Assembly: GCF_000003815.2 (NCBI RefSeq)
Contig: NC_049992.1
Location: 16,284,378 to 16,348,377 of the forward strand
Source of the DNA: Branchiostoma floridae
Lineage: Eukaryota > Chordata > Leptocardii > Amphioxiformes > Branchiostomatidae
Direction: 5' to 3'
Length of the DNA stretch: 64,000 bases
Below, one piece after another: positions 1 to 52,353 of the stretch. The translations under genes and the position numbers were made by a program. Every line of letters starts with the position of its first letter. The first letter of the stretch is position 1. A model generated the notes under the pieces. That model saw only the letters and a list, made by a program, of their open reading frames with translations, was not told where the DNA came from and did no database searches.

Positions 1-655
1 TAAGAATCATTGTTGATCACCTGGAATAGCATATTTTAATACAGTAATATGAAAGAAAAAACAATCTTGCTTTAAATACGGTGAATGTGGTAAATACATT
101 GATGTGGTGGTTCTTGGGGATAGGAGGACAAAAGTTTTTTTGCTACGGCCGGCTGCTTTATTCAGACTCGACTCTTGTACCTCCAGCCTTGTCAGGCATG
201 ACTGTTGACGAACAAGTTTTTAATGTCCAAAAAATGAATTAATCAAAGTTGCAACATAAGGATTATCAAAATGTATTCAATACTGAAACCAAGTTACACA
301 GACAAAAAAGTAATTATGCCTTCTTATTGTAAGAACAATGAAAAATAACTGATTAATCCCAAATTACCATTTAAATTGAAAAAAAAAAAACCGCAAATAA
401 GTATAAAAGTGTCTGACAAAATGGGTGAAATTGAACTGAAAATGGAAATAGTGCAGGCCGCTCTCCAACACCAAGATCGTATCTCAAGAATGTTTTTTTT
501 CCACCCTACCATTTTTCTATAAAGGCCTACTTGTTCACTGTCTCAGGGGCTGCAACATTGTTGTCTAAAAAGTCATGTTACAAAAGTTGTGTTACTGCCT
601 ACTGGACCTCCACTTATCATGCTGTCATAGCATATCATACCATACCATACTATAT

Positions 656-846
656 CAAGGAGGTTATTTCCTATACATGAAATCTCCTTGGCCAAACCAA
701 GGCTCTTTCTTCAACCTCCTTGGCCAAACCAATATATATATATATATCATGTATACTCTGAAATTTCCCTATCTGTTTGGACAAACTCACAAAGGGAATA
801 CAGTAAATAAAGGTCCAGTGGAAATTCATTTTTTAAACCTCCTTGG
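656..846. mobile_element. MITE with CAAGGAGGTT inverted ends
   Basis: Begins CAAGGAGGTTATTTCC and ends AAACCTCCTTG, with two further CTCCTTGGCCAAACCAA motifs inside and a TA repeat. The same ends without an interior occur at 54856-54880. Confidence 0.6.
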
Positions 847-1489
847 TACATGTAATTGAAGACAGTACAGACACATGGCAGACCTTAATGAGGTGTGACA
901 ACCCCTGCTGACCATCCCTGTCAGGGGAAGAAACTGATACCTGGCAGGGACAGCCTTTCCCTGCAAAGATTCTACTTGGCTGGATGATAAATGATGATTA
1001 ATTGTAAGAGGTCGCACTGTGCGACTGTGGTTACAGATCTGGTCGCACCAGGGGAATTCTACTCGCATATGCGACCAACTTGGTCGCAGTCAGGAGCCCT
1101 GAGCATGTACATGTATTACTAATCTGGCTAACTGTGTCATTGCTATATACACATGTAGGAAGTTCGTCTGTAACATTTCTGGATTTGGAGCGCTGATCTT
1201 TTGGTTGTCTTCCGTAATGGAGAAACTGACCTGTTACGAATGTTCCCACATACTGTATGCCGTAAAATGGTTCTATGTGCATGGTGAGGTCTCTAATCAT
1301 ATTACAAGCAATTGTGCTCTGTATTGTACTGCGTTAATTTGTGGGCACAATTTTCCTTCGTTATTGCTGGCTCTCTCTCTGTGATCCAGTGAATGTCTTT
1401 CTTTGGTGAGCAAGTGATCAGTGACAGCCAGTGATGACTATGGTCTAGAACGGATGACGGTACCAAGTCTTTTACATTAAAGCAGCTGC

Positions 1490-1834
1490 ATGGTTGGGCA
1501 AGTCCACTAGCCCTATTGTCTCAGGCAAGTGAAAGTGCCGATCAGGCAAGTGCATGTTCTACCCCACTTTTCCATTAGTGAACTTTTGATATACTTGAAA
1601 CTTTTCACACAGTCGTGACATCTAGCATTGGTCAACACAGAAAATGGATTTTGTTTATCATAGGCTCTACTTTTCTGTGTTGTCCAATGCATGATGTCAC
1701 GACTGTGAAAAGCTTTTATTACTTCATTTAAATTTTGGGCATGTGAAAATTAAAGTTGGTTCGGGCAAATAAATTCTTTATGTAGTTGCCTATTGATAGG
1801 ACAAGTGAATTTTTAGAAAACTTGTCCAACCCTA
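1490..1834. mobile_element. MITE of the GGTTGGGCAAG family, copy 1, with a nested palindrome
   Basis: Termini GGTTGGGCAAG and CTTGTCCAACCC are inverted repeats. Internal motifs GTCTCAGGCAAGTGAAAG and AGGCAAGTGCATGTTCTACC are shared with 30277-30649. An imperfect palindrome at about 1596-1720 (CTTTTCACACAGTCGTGACA, then its complement) sits inside and may be a separate insertion. Confidence 0.75.
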
Positions 1835-3603
1835 AGTTGACTCAAATTCTTGATTTTCTTTTGTGCGTCAATCACAGTTGTGCCTCGTGGGAATCCTTAT
1901 TTGGGATTCTAAAAAAGACATCCTGACATTGAGATGCTAAAAAACCAAATAAGTTCTACACGTATCACACATTCATCCCATGTTGTCTTCTGAATAGCAG
2001 TCTCAATTAAGCCATCTTCAAAGCAGTGTTGTTTGTTGCGGTCAGGCGGGAGTAAAAAAGATAAATGAACCAGCTGCTGGTAGAGTGGAAACCTGTTGCC
2101 AAACACTTGATTGTTGAGGGGATTATACTCCTGCCAAACAACATCTGGGACTGTTGTATTCACGCATGGTGAAAACAAGGTAGACAGAAATTGTGCAAGG
2201 GAAATATTTCATACCTGAGGGTTGAAGAGAAACATCTCCAGCAAGAACGTCTGGTTGAGTTGGTAAGTAAGCTGTAGTGGTACGACTCTTTTACTGTTTA
2301 GTGAATTTTTTCTTAGTCATGCAGGTTGTTATTAGATGTAGCTGCATGGATTTTGGTCACAAAATACTGTAGTTGCCTGTGATTTGTGTAGTTCCAGGGC
2401 TCGAAACACTTTTGGGTCAACTTGCACTGGTGCAAGTTGAGGCAAAAGTTACTTGTACCAAAAGAACATTAATAGTCTTTTACAACTTGAAGTAGTGGAC
2501 TATTATTATTAACCCCATATCTCCTCTTCTAAAATTTACAAATGTACTAGTACATTAATCCTGACATACTGTATATTGTATGTTCACACTGTACATGTCT
2601 AAAAAACACCATTTGCAATCATTGGCTTTGTACGTGCGCCACGAAACACAATATTTACAGGTAACCAGGAATTAACATTATCATAGGTTCATTATTGTCA
2701 TATCTTGTTGTGATGCTGTCCTTAGCCTAGCTATAGGATAATGACAGCGAAACCTTTAGAATGTCAACCACTTAGGAGTGATAAACAAATGTATCATGAT
2801 TCATTTTTTTCTGTGACATAATTGAACACAATAACTACCGTAGAGGTGTAGAAACTTATCATAATGGATCATAGATGTATGTATGACTGATTTTGAAGGA
2901 AAGAAATTTGCAACATTAAGAAATGCCCAAGAAATTTGACCTGAAAGCAATCATTTATGCAAGATATAAAGGATAAAAACTTATGCATCGACTATGCCTG
3001 TTAATATTGCATCCATTGATATCTCCAGTCGTACGATCCCTCCTGGTCTGTTCCTTAATGATGTACATCCTGCTTTGTTATATCCGACCTTTCTGCTCTT
3101 CAGATTAATCATCAGGGCGACTGACAGCAAACATTCCCTCTGTTCATACAGGGTTGCCATGGCGATGAGCTGTCAATCATCTTAATTGGGGAATGATTGA
3201 TTTATTGCGACATAGGTTGAGAGATACAATTTTTCCTTCCAAATAGAACCTAGAGTGAATTTTAATTGTTTGACAGCTTGACAGATCTTCCTGGCATCAG
3301 CGATGATGAAAATAACAAACGACTCGTTGCTATCGTCTGCATCATCATTATATTCTTCTGGTCCTGTGTCTACATCTGTGGAAATGTCCTGCAGCTTGTA
3401 CATCAGAAACATGGTTATATATATGCGTGGGTGACGTTTCTTTACTCTGTTCTTGACCTGCTTGCCTCACGTGTTGGTTACAGATGCGGACTAGGCAGTA
3501 AGACCTGGGCTGTGCGGATGACGCAGGAGGGAACTTGGGCAGAAACAACAACATCTCATACCTGCTAAAGACTGTCTAACGTCTCAGACTCGCAGACTTC
3601 ACC

Positions 3604-45460
<41,857 letters not shown>

Positions 45461-45461
<1 letters not shown>

Positions 45462-45815
45462 TTGGTTCAGTTCTTTGTCTTCTTCATCATGATTGGCTGC
45501 AGCATACTCTCTTGTCCAATGACAGCGAAGATGACAAGTTTTACAAAGATTGCTTCAGTTCTTTGTCTTCTTCATCCTGATAGGCTGCAGCATACTCTCT
45601 TGTCCAATGACAGCAAAGATGACAAGGTTTTACAAAGATTGCTTCAGTTCTTTGTCTTCTTCATCCTGATAGGCTGCAGCATACTCTCTTGTCCAATGAC
45701 AGCGAAGATGACAAGTTCTTACAAAGATTGCTTCAGTTCTTTGTCTTCTTCATCCTGATAGGCTGCACCATACTCTCTTGTCCAATGACAAGGAAGATGA
45801 CAAGTTCTTACAAAG
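45461..45815 (+). repeat. four-copy 88-89 bp tandem repeat at the start of the PIK3CA 3' UTR
   Basis: Copies begin at 45461, 45549, 45638 and 45727, each starting ATTGSTTCAGTTCTTTGTC and ending with GACAAG, T-rich bases and ACAAAG. The first copy begins at the last base of the stop codon. A degenerate continuation from about 45823 resembles the end of exon 22 (ATCAAACAG, then GATTGGTT). The open frame across it is a by-product of the repeat and is not a gene. Confidence 0.92.
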
Positions 45816-46400
45816 ATAGAGAAGATCAAACAGGGTAGACGATTGGTTTATTGTGGTGTTTTATACATGTCTGTGGTGTGCAGTACACTCTCTCATCCAA
45901 TGAGAAAAGGGGACTTGGTAAGAGTATAAGAGGAGGTTTAGTAAAGAGGATTTAGATGAACATTTTACTTCAGTTTGACAAACCAGGACTCATCAAATGA
46001 GACCAATTTTAAGCTTGAATCTAGTCTGCTCATGACCAGCTTGTCTTGTGACATTAAAGTGCATACAACATACAGTATACAACATTTTTTGATCATATTT
46101 GATAACAATTGTATCATTCAGTGAATATAGACATTTGCATCAAATACATACCTTTCTAATGTTATTGAACATCAAACCATCTAATAACATACTTCCAGCT
46201 CTGTATGGCCAGGTAATGGAGCTGAATTAAAAGATACATGAAACATTTCGTGTATCTAGGAACTTGATTATTATTTGTCTGTGAAGTGTACCAGTCCATG
46301 TGTTTTTCTAGAACCATGGAAAGTGCAAATAACACACTTACTCATTGCAGAACAATGATGTAAAATAAAAACCTCTACAGTGTTGTTGCTGTTTCTTCAA
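45462..46400 (+). other. PIK3CA: likely PIK3CA 3' untranslated region
   Basis: After the stop come the tandem repeat, then AT-rich non-coding sequence. A possible poly(A) signal ATTAAA lies at 46053-46058 and an AATAAA at 46364-46369. The actual 3' end could be elsewhere, since animal 3' UTRs of this gene can be several kb. Confidence 0.45.
46364..46369 (+). promoter_or_regulatory. PIK3CA: candidate poly(A) signal AATAAA for PIK3CA
   Basis: Canonical AATAAA about 0.9 kb after the stop codon. T-rich and GT-containing sequence (GTGTTGTTGCTGTTTCTT) follows within 20 bases, as expected of a downstream element. Confidence 0.35.
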
Positions 46401-46624
46401 GAGTCAATGCTGAAGTACAGCTTCACCAGAGAGGGACAAAAGTGAGAAAATAATTTGACTTTCAATTTCAAATTGTCATATTACTCTCTTGGCCTGTTTC
46501 ACAGAGTAAGGCAGTGTGGACTCTCTCCTGATTTGGAGTAAATGTATAAAAACCTACAGGAGCACATGTAAAAGCACTGTAAGAAGTTAAAGTGTTGAGT
46601 TGTGATGCAGGGCTGCCCTATGGG

Positions 46625-46845
46625 TAATGCTAGTTTACCTTTATCCACGGGGTTACCTTTATCCGTGGGGTAACCGTTGTCCGTTGTTTTTAAAAGTGGT
46701 ATTCAGGGATATCAAGTTGACAAATGATGGTTTCAAATTTACAAATATTGAAGATATTGCAAGTTAAAACCACCATCTGTCAACTTGATATCCCTAGTAT
46801 ATATCTTGTGTTTGAAAACAAAGGATAAAGGTTACCATTGGATTA
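46625..46845. mobile_element. TAACGCTAGTTCACC foldback MITE, copy 3, 3' of PIK3CA
   Basis: Left end TAATGCTAGTTTACCTTTAT, then a duplicated CCTTTATCCGTGGGGTAACC motif; right end GGATAAAGGTTACC is truncated. The interior arms around ATATCAAGTTGACAAATGAT are complementary to the second half. Confidence 0.78.
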
Positions 46846-46859
46846 TAAAACATGAAATT

Positions 46860-49700
46860 GCATTAATAGAACATATTTGAATGACAGTCACAGGAGTTTT
46901 TTTCAGATAGGATCAAGAGGTAATTATATGATAGATAATTCACACAAAAAATATGCAAATTAGGTATCTAATGGAATGGTAGGGTAAGTGAACAAATACA
47001 TTACATGTACAGGTATGGAAACAATGGTAGCATCATTTTCAATTGTCCAAACTCATGAGAATGACACGACCAACTGTTACATATGTCATTGGGTTTGTAT
47101 CCCAGTTGCAGTTTATGTGTTTGAATTTTGTCTCAATAGTCCCACAGACTATCGAAATCTTGGAATTCTATCACAAAGGTCATCCCACAAAATGCAGAAA
47201 TTATGGTGTTCCCTCATGGTGATTCTAAAAATACATTGTACATTGATCGGAACATTACAGTATAGGAGAAATCTGCACATATGTGTGCATATACAATGTA
47301 CATTGTACGTGGTAATTATGTTTGACACATTGTAAAGCCGCATTTTACATACTATTACTTCTCGCTACAACTCAAGACTTTACAGGTCGACTTATACCAT
47401 TCAAAGGTCACTACAGATTTCATGTATTTTGAGAAACTTGTAGTTGGACTTGTTATTCATTCATTGATGAGTTCTTAAGAAATTGTTCTTGTTGGTTGCT
47501 TCATGTGCATGTGAGTATTGTTCTTGCTATTGCTTCCATAGGTAATTCTTGTTCACAACAGTATAGTATTTCTTCTAAGCCAAGTGACCTTAGCATTCAA
47601 GAACTACAAAATTCTGCCTACACAGTACATTGAAATTCTCTTTTGTCAAACCTGAACAACAATATGGTTAAAGTGCTAAGGAATGTAACACAGTCTATTT
47701 TAACATGATATGTCTCTATGCAAATTGTTCTTGTAGCATTTTGAAGCTAAAGACAAATCATGGAAATCTTGTGGAAACTCTTTCATGTTCCATGTATGAA
47801 GAAATTTGTTGGACTTTTTCGTGTGAACATATGAAACAGTCATATTCTGTACAAGCCTTAACCAGATACAAGCAAACCTGACTAAGAAGGCCACTCAGGG
47901 ACCAATAAAACCTGGTCTATGTGGACAGGTGGTTGCTGTAGACATGTTTCCTAATACATGTACTTGTGTCAAGGGAAGAAAACTTTCTAAGGGACCATCA
48001 AAGTAAAATGTGATCATATTGGCCAGGTGGTCCTTAAGTAGTTGGTCCTTAAGTAGTTGGTCCTTAAGTAGTTGACTGTATTTCAAAACTCAGTCGGAGA
48101 GGTTAGGCTCTAAAGATAGTTAAAAAAAACATGACAATAGTTAAGCCTAGTAACTTGAATTGACAAGTTATCTTCCATGATTGAATCGCTTGCTTGCTTA
48201 CGATAAAGTTCCTTTGTGATTGAGCTGTATATGTATGTAGTTAGGGAAGACCCAGGCAATGTATGAAGTAGGATTCTTCTTATCAACACTTCCATGTTAA
48301 TTGCTGCATCGCACAGGTTAGCAGGCATTTTGGTACACTTCCGCTGTGGACGTTTTAATAGCTGGAGTTCAACTTTCATTTTGTGCAATGGTAATTAATT
48401 GTATATTGTAAAGATATTTGTTATGTAAATTATCACATGGTGTTCTTGACTGGATGGGAACATGAATGTTTGTGCTGCATTTTGGAGTCCTTGTGTACGT
48501 TATACTTGAGGCAGATGTGGCCATAGGCTCCCCCCGTCAACATAGTGGTACGACCTCATTATGAGGTTAAAGGTGAAATAAGGAAAAGGTTGTGCCCCTT
48601 TGGTGTTGCCAAAAAGGTTACAGGTCAGTCAGGTTTTTGTGGCTACGTATACTGGGTTCACTGTATGTTAAACTTATTGATAAGCAATATCATCAAATAT
48701 TGTCATCAGTACTAACAAAAATAGGAACCCCTATAGTAATGATATGAGTCATATGACCGATACAGAAACTAGAAGCATGGTGTTCATTATCTGATATCAT
48801 ATTTGCTACTGAATCTCCTAATGAAATACCATGCTGTAGCATTATGAAATTCTGTGACCAACTTTTGTGACCATATTTTGACCCTGCCCAACTCCTGTAT
48901 ACTTTTAGAGTTTGGCCTCTAAAAAAGGAACATGTCCAGAGTCTTTGTCAACTTCTGACTGATACATGTTCCATGGCCTTTCTCCTGGATTGATTTAGTT
49001 GATATGATGTACAGTGAGTTGGGGTCAGGTGATATGTCTAGATGTATATTTGTATTTGCTGAAGTCATCCAAACATTTGTATAGTTTTTTTTTTGCAATG
49101 GGACCTAAACTTTTGTCACGTTCCTGTTTTTTTAGCAGTCGATATGCGACCATAGACCATACTGTTCCACCTATGACAATGTTTTACCATAGGAAATTCT
49201 AGGTATTGATTCCATTATGCCATATGTGACTTATTTTATGAAATACAATTATGATAGGTATGAATTAAAGCCTATCTTGACCAATCTTTGCCACGAAGGT
49301 GCTATTAATTGGTATGGAATTGTATGATTTTCACCACATATTTTGGCTTACTTTGCTGCATTGGTACATTTGTTTGTGTTCCTTGTAAGTATTGTTTTAT
49401 ACAGGAACTTTTCATAAACTACAAAAGCTTGCATACTATTTTTTGTGTTCTCTTTTCTTGAATGGCAAGGCTAAATTATTGTATATTAACACAGCCATGT
49501 TCTTTTTGAGGGCATAAGTTTGTGTGTATGAATATGTTTTTGGTGTCTGTGAGTGTGTGTATTTATTAGCGTTAGTACAAGGTCAGTAATCATGTAGCTC
49601 TAACGGGAAGCTCATGTATAGTTTCTACACTTTTCACCACTATGCAATGAGATCTTTCCGATAGTGGTACAGGTACTCCACACCTTAACAAACGTACAAC
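46860..49700. other. intergenic or distal 3' UTR, no gene seen
   Basis: AT-rich sequence with only short frames lacking domains. It includes the degenerate repeat at 47880-48075 described separately. I see no further coding signal. Confidence 0.5.
47875..48080. mobile_element. ACAGTCAAAC-type repeat, copy 2, with a 15-bp triplication
   Basis: Shares GACCAATAAAACCTGGTCTA and ATTGGCCAGGTGGTCCTTAA with the copy at 11385. Near its right end the 15-mer TCCTTAAGTAGTTGG is repeated three times (48031-48074). Confidence 0.65.
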
Positions 49701-49704
49701 AATA

Positions 49705-50760
49705 CGTGGATGTAGGTTAGACATCCAGGTAATAAGATACGCCAAAAATAGTTACTCAAGCAACTGGATATGGTTTTGAAACGGTCAGACGTTTCGGATA
49801 CGAGGGGGGTTCAATAAGTTCTTGGCCTCACCAAGAAATAACAAGCACAACTCAGATTTTCAGGCACAACTTCATAGTATGAAGTCTTTTATCAATATCC
49901 TCCAAATTTCAAATCATTGAGTCATTTTTTATTGGAGTCATTACTTTCCAGGCATTCGTTTTTCCTAAATTAGAAGGTAAGTGGCGAGAAAAAAGTTGTG
50001 TGAATTGTGATCAGACATGTGTGGGTCTAGTTTCCCATGCCATAAATTAACAAAAGACGTTGTCAAAATGTTTGATAATGATTCTCTTCCTATTTCAAGC
50101 AAAAAGAATTGGGTTTCTAACTTCCAGCAGCGCAAATTGACCCACACACTCAGGTCAGGTCAATTGTCCACGTTTTTTTCCTTCTCCCTCACCTAACGTT
50201 ACTGGGTGTCGCCTGCAAAGTAATGATCACACTAATTTGAATTTTGGTACATATTTATATAAGACTTTATACTTGACATCTATGCTTCGAAATCTGAGCT
50301 GTGCTTATTTTTTCTCGGTAAAGTCGGGGACTTATTGATAACCCCACGTACATGTATAAAGTCTTATATAAATGTGTACCAAAATTCAAATTATTGTGAT
50401 CATCATGTTGCAGGCGACACCCAGTAACGTTAGGTAAGGGATAACGAAAAAAAAAGGTGGACAATTGATCTGCAACCTGAGGTGTGAGGTCAAATTGTCT
50501 GATCACACTTCACCCTTCTTTTTCTCCCCACTTACCTTCTAATTTAGAAAAAAACGAATGCCTGGAAAGTAATGACTCCAATGATTTGTAATTTGGAGGA
50601 TATTGATAAAAGACTTCATACTATGAAGTTGTGCCTGAAAATCTGAGTTGTGCTTGTTATTTCTTGGTGAGGCCAAGAACTTATTGAACCCCCCTCGTAG
50701 AATCCACTATCCTTCGTCAGTGACACTGAAGAGATCTGGAAGAAACAGGTCTTTTATACT
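49705..50760 (+). repeat. older interspersed repeat, split by the mariner foldback element
   Basis: Left part 49711-49798 (GGTTAGACATCCAGGTAATA, then ACTGGATATGGTTTTGAAAC and GTCAGACGTTTCGGA) resumes at 50700 with GAATCCACTATCCTTCGTCA. The left part is matched in reverse complement at about 42004-42115. Confidence 0.7.
49801..50697. mobile_element. mariner-type foldback element, 0.9 kb, TA target-site duplication
   Basis: Ends CGAGGGGGGTTCAATAAGTT and AACTTATTGAACCCCCCTCG are exact complements and are flanked by TA on both sides (49799-49800 and 50698-50699), as in Tc1/mariner elements. Nearly the whole element is an inverted repeat, with arms of more than 400 bp sharing GGAAAGTAATGACTCCA, ATAAAGTCTTATATAAAT and GTCGCCTGCAAAG-type blocks. 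It has no transposase, so it is non-autonomous. It is inserted in an older repeat described at 49705-50760. Confidence 0.9.
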
Positions 50761-51479
50761 CTAACTATGAATGAAGACAATTTCAGATGTCCAATAGGAA
50801 AGGTTGTAAGACAATTCAGACTGAAGACAATTTGGATTCCAAAGAAAACAAAGCTAAGCCAAAGACAAAGTCAAGCTGAAGACAATTTGGATTTCAAAGG
50901 ATAGCAAGGCTAAGACACAGTTAATGCAAATGAGTCAATTAGCTCCTGTTGTTTTAGTTACAGGTACAACAAACGTACAACAAAATTGTTTGAAGGTTGT
51001 GAAAGATACTCTCAAAATACTAATATTTTACCTCAATTAAAATTGCAACCCTCACTCCCGCACGGCTATAGTTAGGCATCGCGCGAGGGGACCAGGTAGC
51101 ACACGACCACCCACCGAAGCGCCCCCTATATTCATCTATATATCACTTTTTATACGAAATGACGTTGCCTTAGGAACGCCTAACTGAAAGAATTACTGCA
51201 ATAATATTTAGAACTGCTAGTCAGCGCTTTTTGGCCCTTAAAAGTTCGTGCACGTAACAGTTGTATAGGAGCCTCATATTCTAGATTTCAGGATGCCTTT
51301 CCATAAATCATTGCGTACACATAGAATGGTATTTGAAACCACGCGAGTGTTACTTCTTTGATGAAATATAATAGGATAGGTACTTCCCCGTACTTAAAAA
51401 AGAAATAATTATGATAATAATAACATACATTACAACTCCGAACTAGCGAACTACCCACTTTCGCGGCCACAGTCATTCT

Positions 51480-52200
51480 TTAGTAAGACATGCAGCCACA
51501 TAGTTCACGGAAAGAACTTGTTCAGCCTGGCCCCCTCTGTTGAAAGAATCGGCTGCCAGAAAATGGGCGAATGTATGCTCATTATGACTCTTGTCTCATG
51601 GCAAGCGGGTCAGATAGAGCGAGCCAACTTTAGCGCCCACAGAAGTTTCGACTTGTCGTTTGACGCACGAGCCGTTGATAAAAAAGGCGCCTGGATTAAC
51701 CCTTTCTCGTCTATCAGTGCCGTAAAGGGATAATTTTGTCCCGCTTGTTTCGTTGCTATGGTAACGAGGTCGAAGTTCTGCGGTCCCCTATCTGGACGCG
51801 CGAGGAACACCCAGGCAAATAGCGGACACGTGTTTGAGTAGCTCACATGACACAGAAGCCTGGCCGTGTGAGCTTATTGGAGAGGACACGGCACGGGAGA
51901 CTGGCCGTGACGGGCGGCCGAACCGCGGAGACTTTCCGACTGTCTTACCGCGGACGTCCGCCGGGATTAAAACGGCACGAGTCGCCAACAAGCGGGACGG
52001 ATAGCCGGACAAGCAGACCGGACCACAGGCACGCGGAGCCGGCTGTTCGTCTGTATTGTCCGCCGCTCTACGGGCTCCTAGGAACTGGGTCATGTTGGCC
52101 GGCTCGACCCACCGTCAGCGAAACACTCCAACTTTAGCGCCTTATCTCAAGTACTTTGGAGTGTCCGTGTAGCTTGTGGGGACCGCGAATTCCTTCAGGG
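51480..52200 (+). promoter_or_regulatory. CpG-rich promoter and 5' UTR region of the WFDC1-like gene
   Basis: Compared with the intergenic DNA to its left, this stretch is GC- and CpG-rich, especially 51840-52110 (GGCGGCCGAACCGCGG, ACCGCGGACGTCCGCCGGG). It lies directly upstream of the signal-peptide exon and contains an RFX-type X-box. No TATA box is evident near the start codon. The transcription start is not determined. Confidence 0.6.
51752..51765 (+). promoter_or_regulatory. X-box-like RFX binding motif upstream of WFDC1-like gene
   Basis: GTTGCTATGGTAAC is a 14-bp inverted repeat that matches the RFX X-box (GTNRCC half-sites facing each other). It sits about 450 bp before the ATG within the CpG-rich region, where an RFX site would be expected to act. 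Confidence 0.5.
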
Positions 52201-52353
52201 ATGCCCGCAGTAATGCAGACTCTGCGGCCCCGGGGCCAGAGGATGGTCTTCCCTACCCACAGAGTTCTTCTGTTCCTGCTAGGATTTCTCATGGTCATGT
52301 CCACGATTTCTGCACAACACAGGAGAAGGCCGGACAGCCAGGCTAGGAAAGAG
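52201..52353 (+). CDS. WFDC1: WFDC1-like exon 1 (signal peptide)
   Basis: Codes 51 residues. ATGs occur at 52201, 52213 and 52243. The third gives the most typical signal peptide (MVFPTHRVLLFLLGFLMVMS then TISA, cleavage before QHRRR); the first two add a 14-residue basic extension. I kept the first ATG because all three are in frame. The donor is GAG then gtaacg, phase 0. A TTG-initiated extension upstream is not needed. Confidence 0.8.

Larger units (their letters stand above)
1..3603. other. 5' flank of PIK3CA, repeat-rich, no coding gene seen
   Basis: Only short random reading frames occur here. Repeats described separately lie at 656-846 and 1490-1834, and a partial copy of the CAGGGCTCGAAA family begins near 2397. 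A TA dinucleotide run lies at 732-746. Untranslated leader exons and the promoter of PIK3CA must lie here or beyond, but I cannot place them. Confidence 0.5.

Noticed and set aside
45462-45758. 98-codon frame with hydrophobic FFVFFI repeats after the PIK3CA stop
   Set aside because: It arises from the 89-bp minisatellite read in shifting frames; it is not membrane-protein coding sequence.
46988-47335. 115-codon frame downstream of PIK3CA
   Set aside because: No recognisable domain and no splice or promoter context; overlapping frames on the other strand are equally long.
52156-52200. N-terminal extension of the WFDC1-like protein from a TTG codon
   Set aside because: Non-AUG start is not needed; three in-frame ATGs follow and one gives a normal signal peptide.
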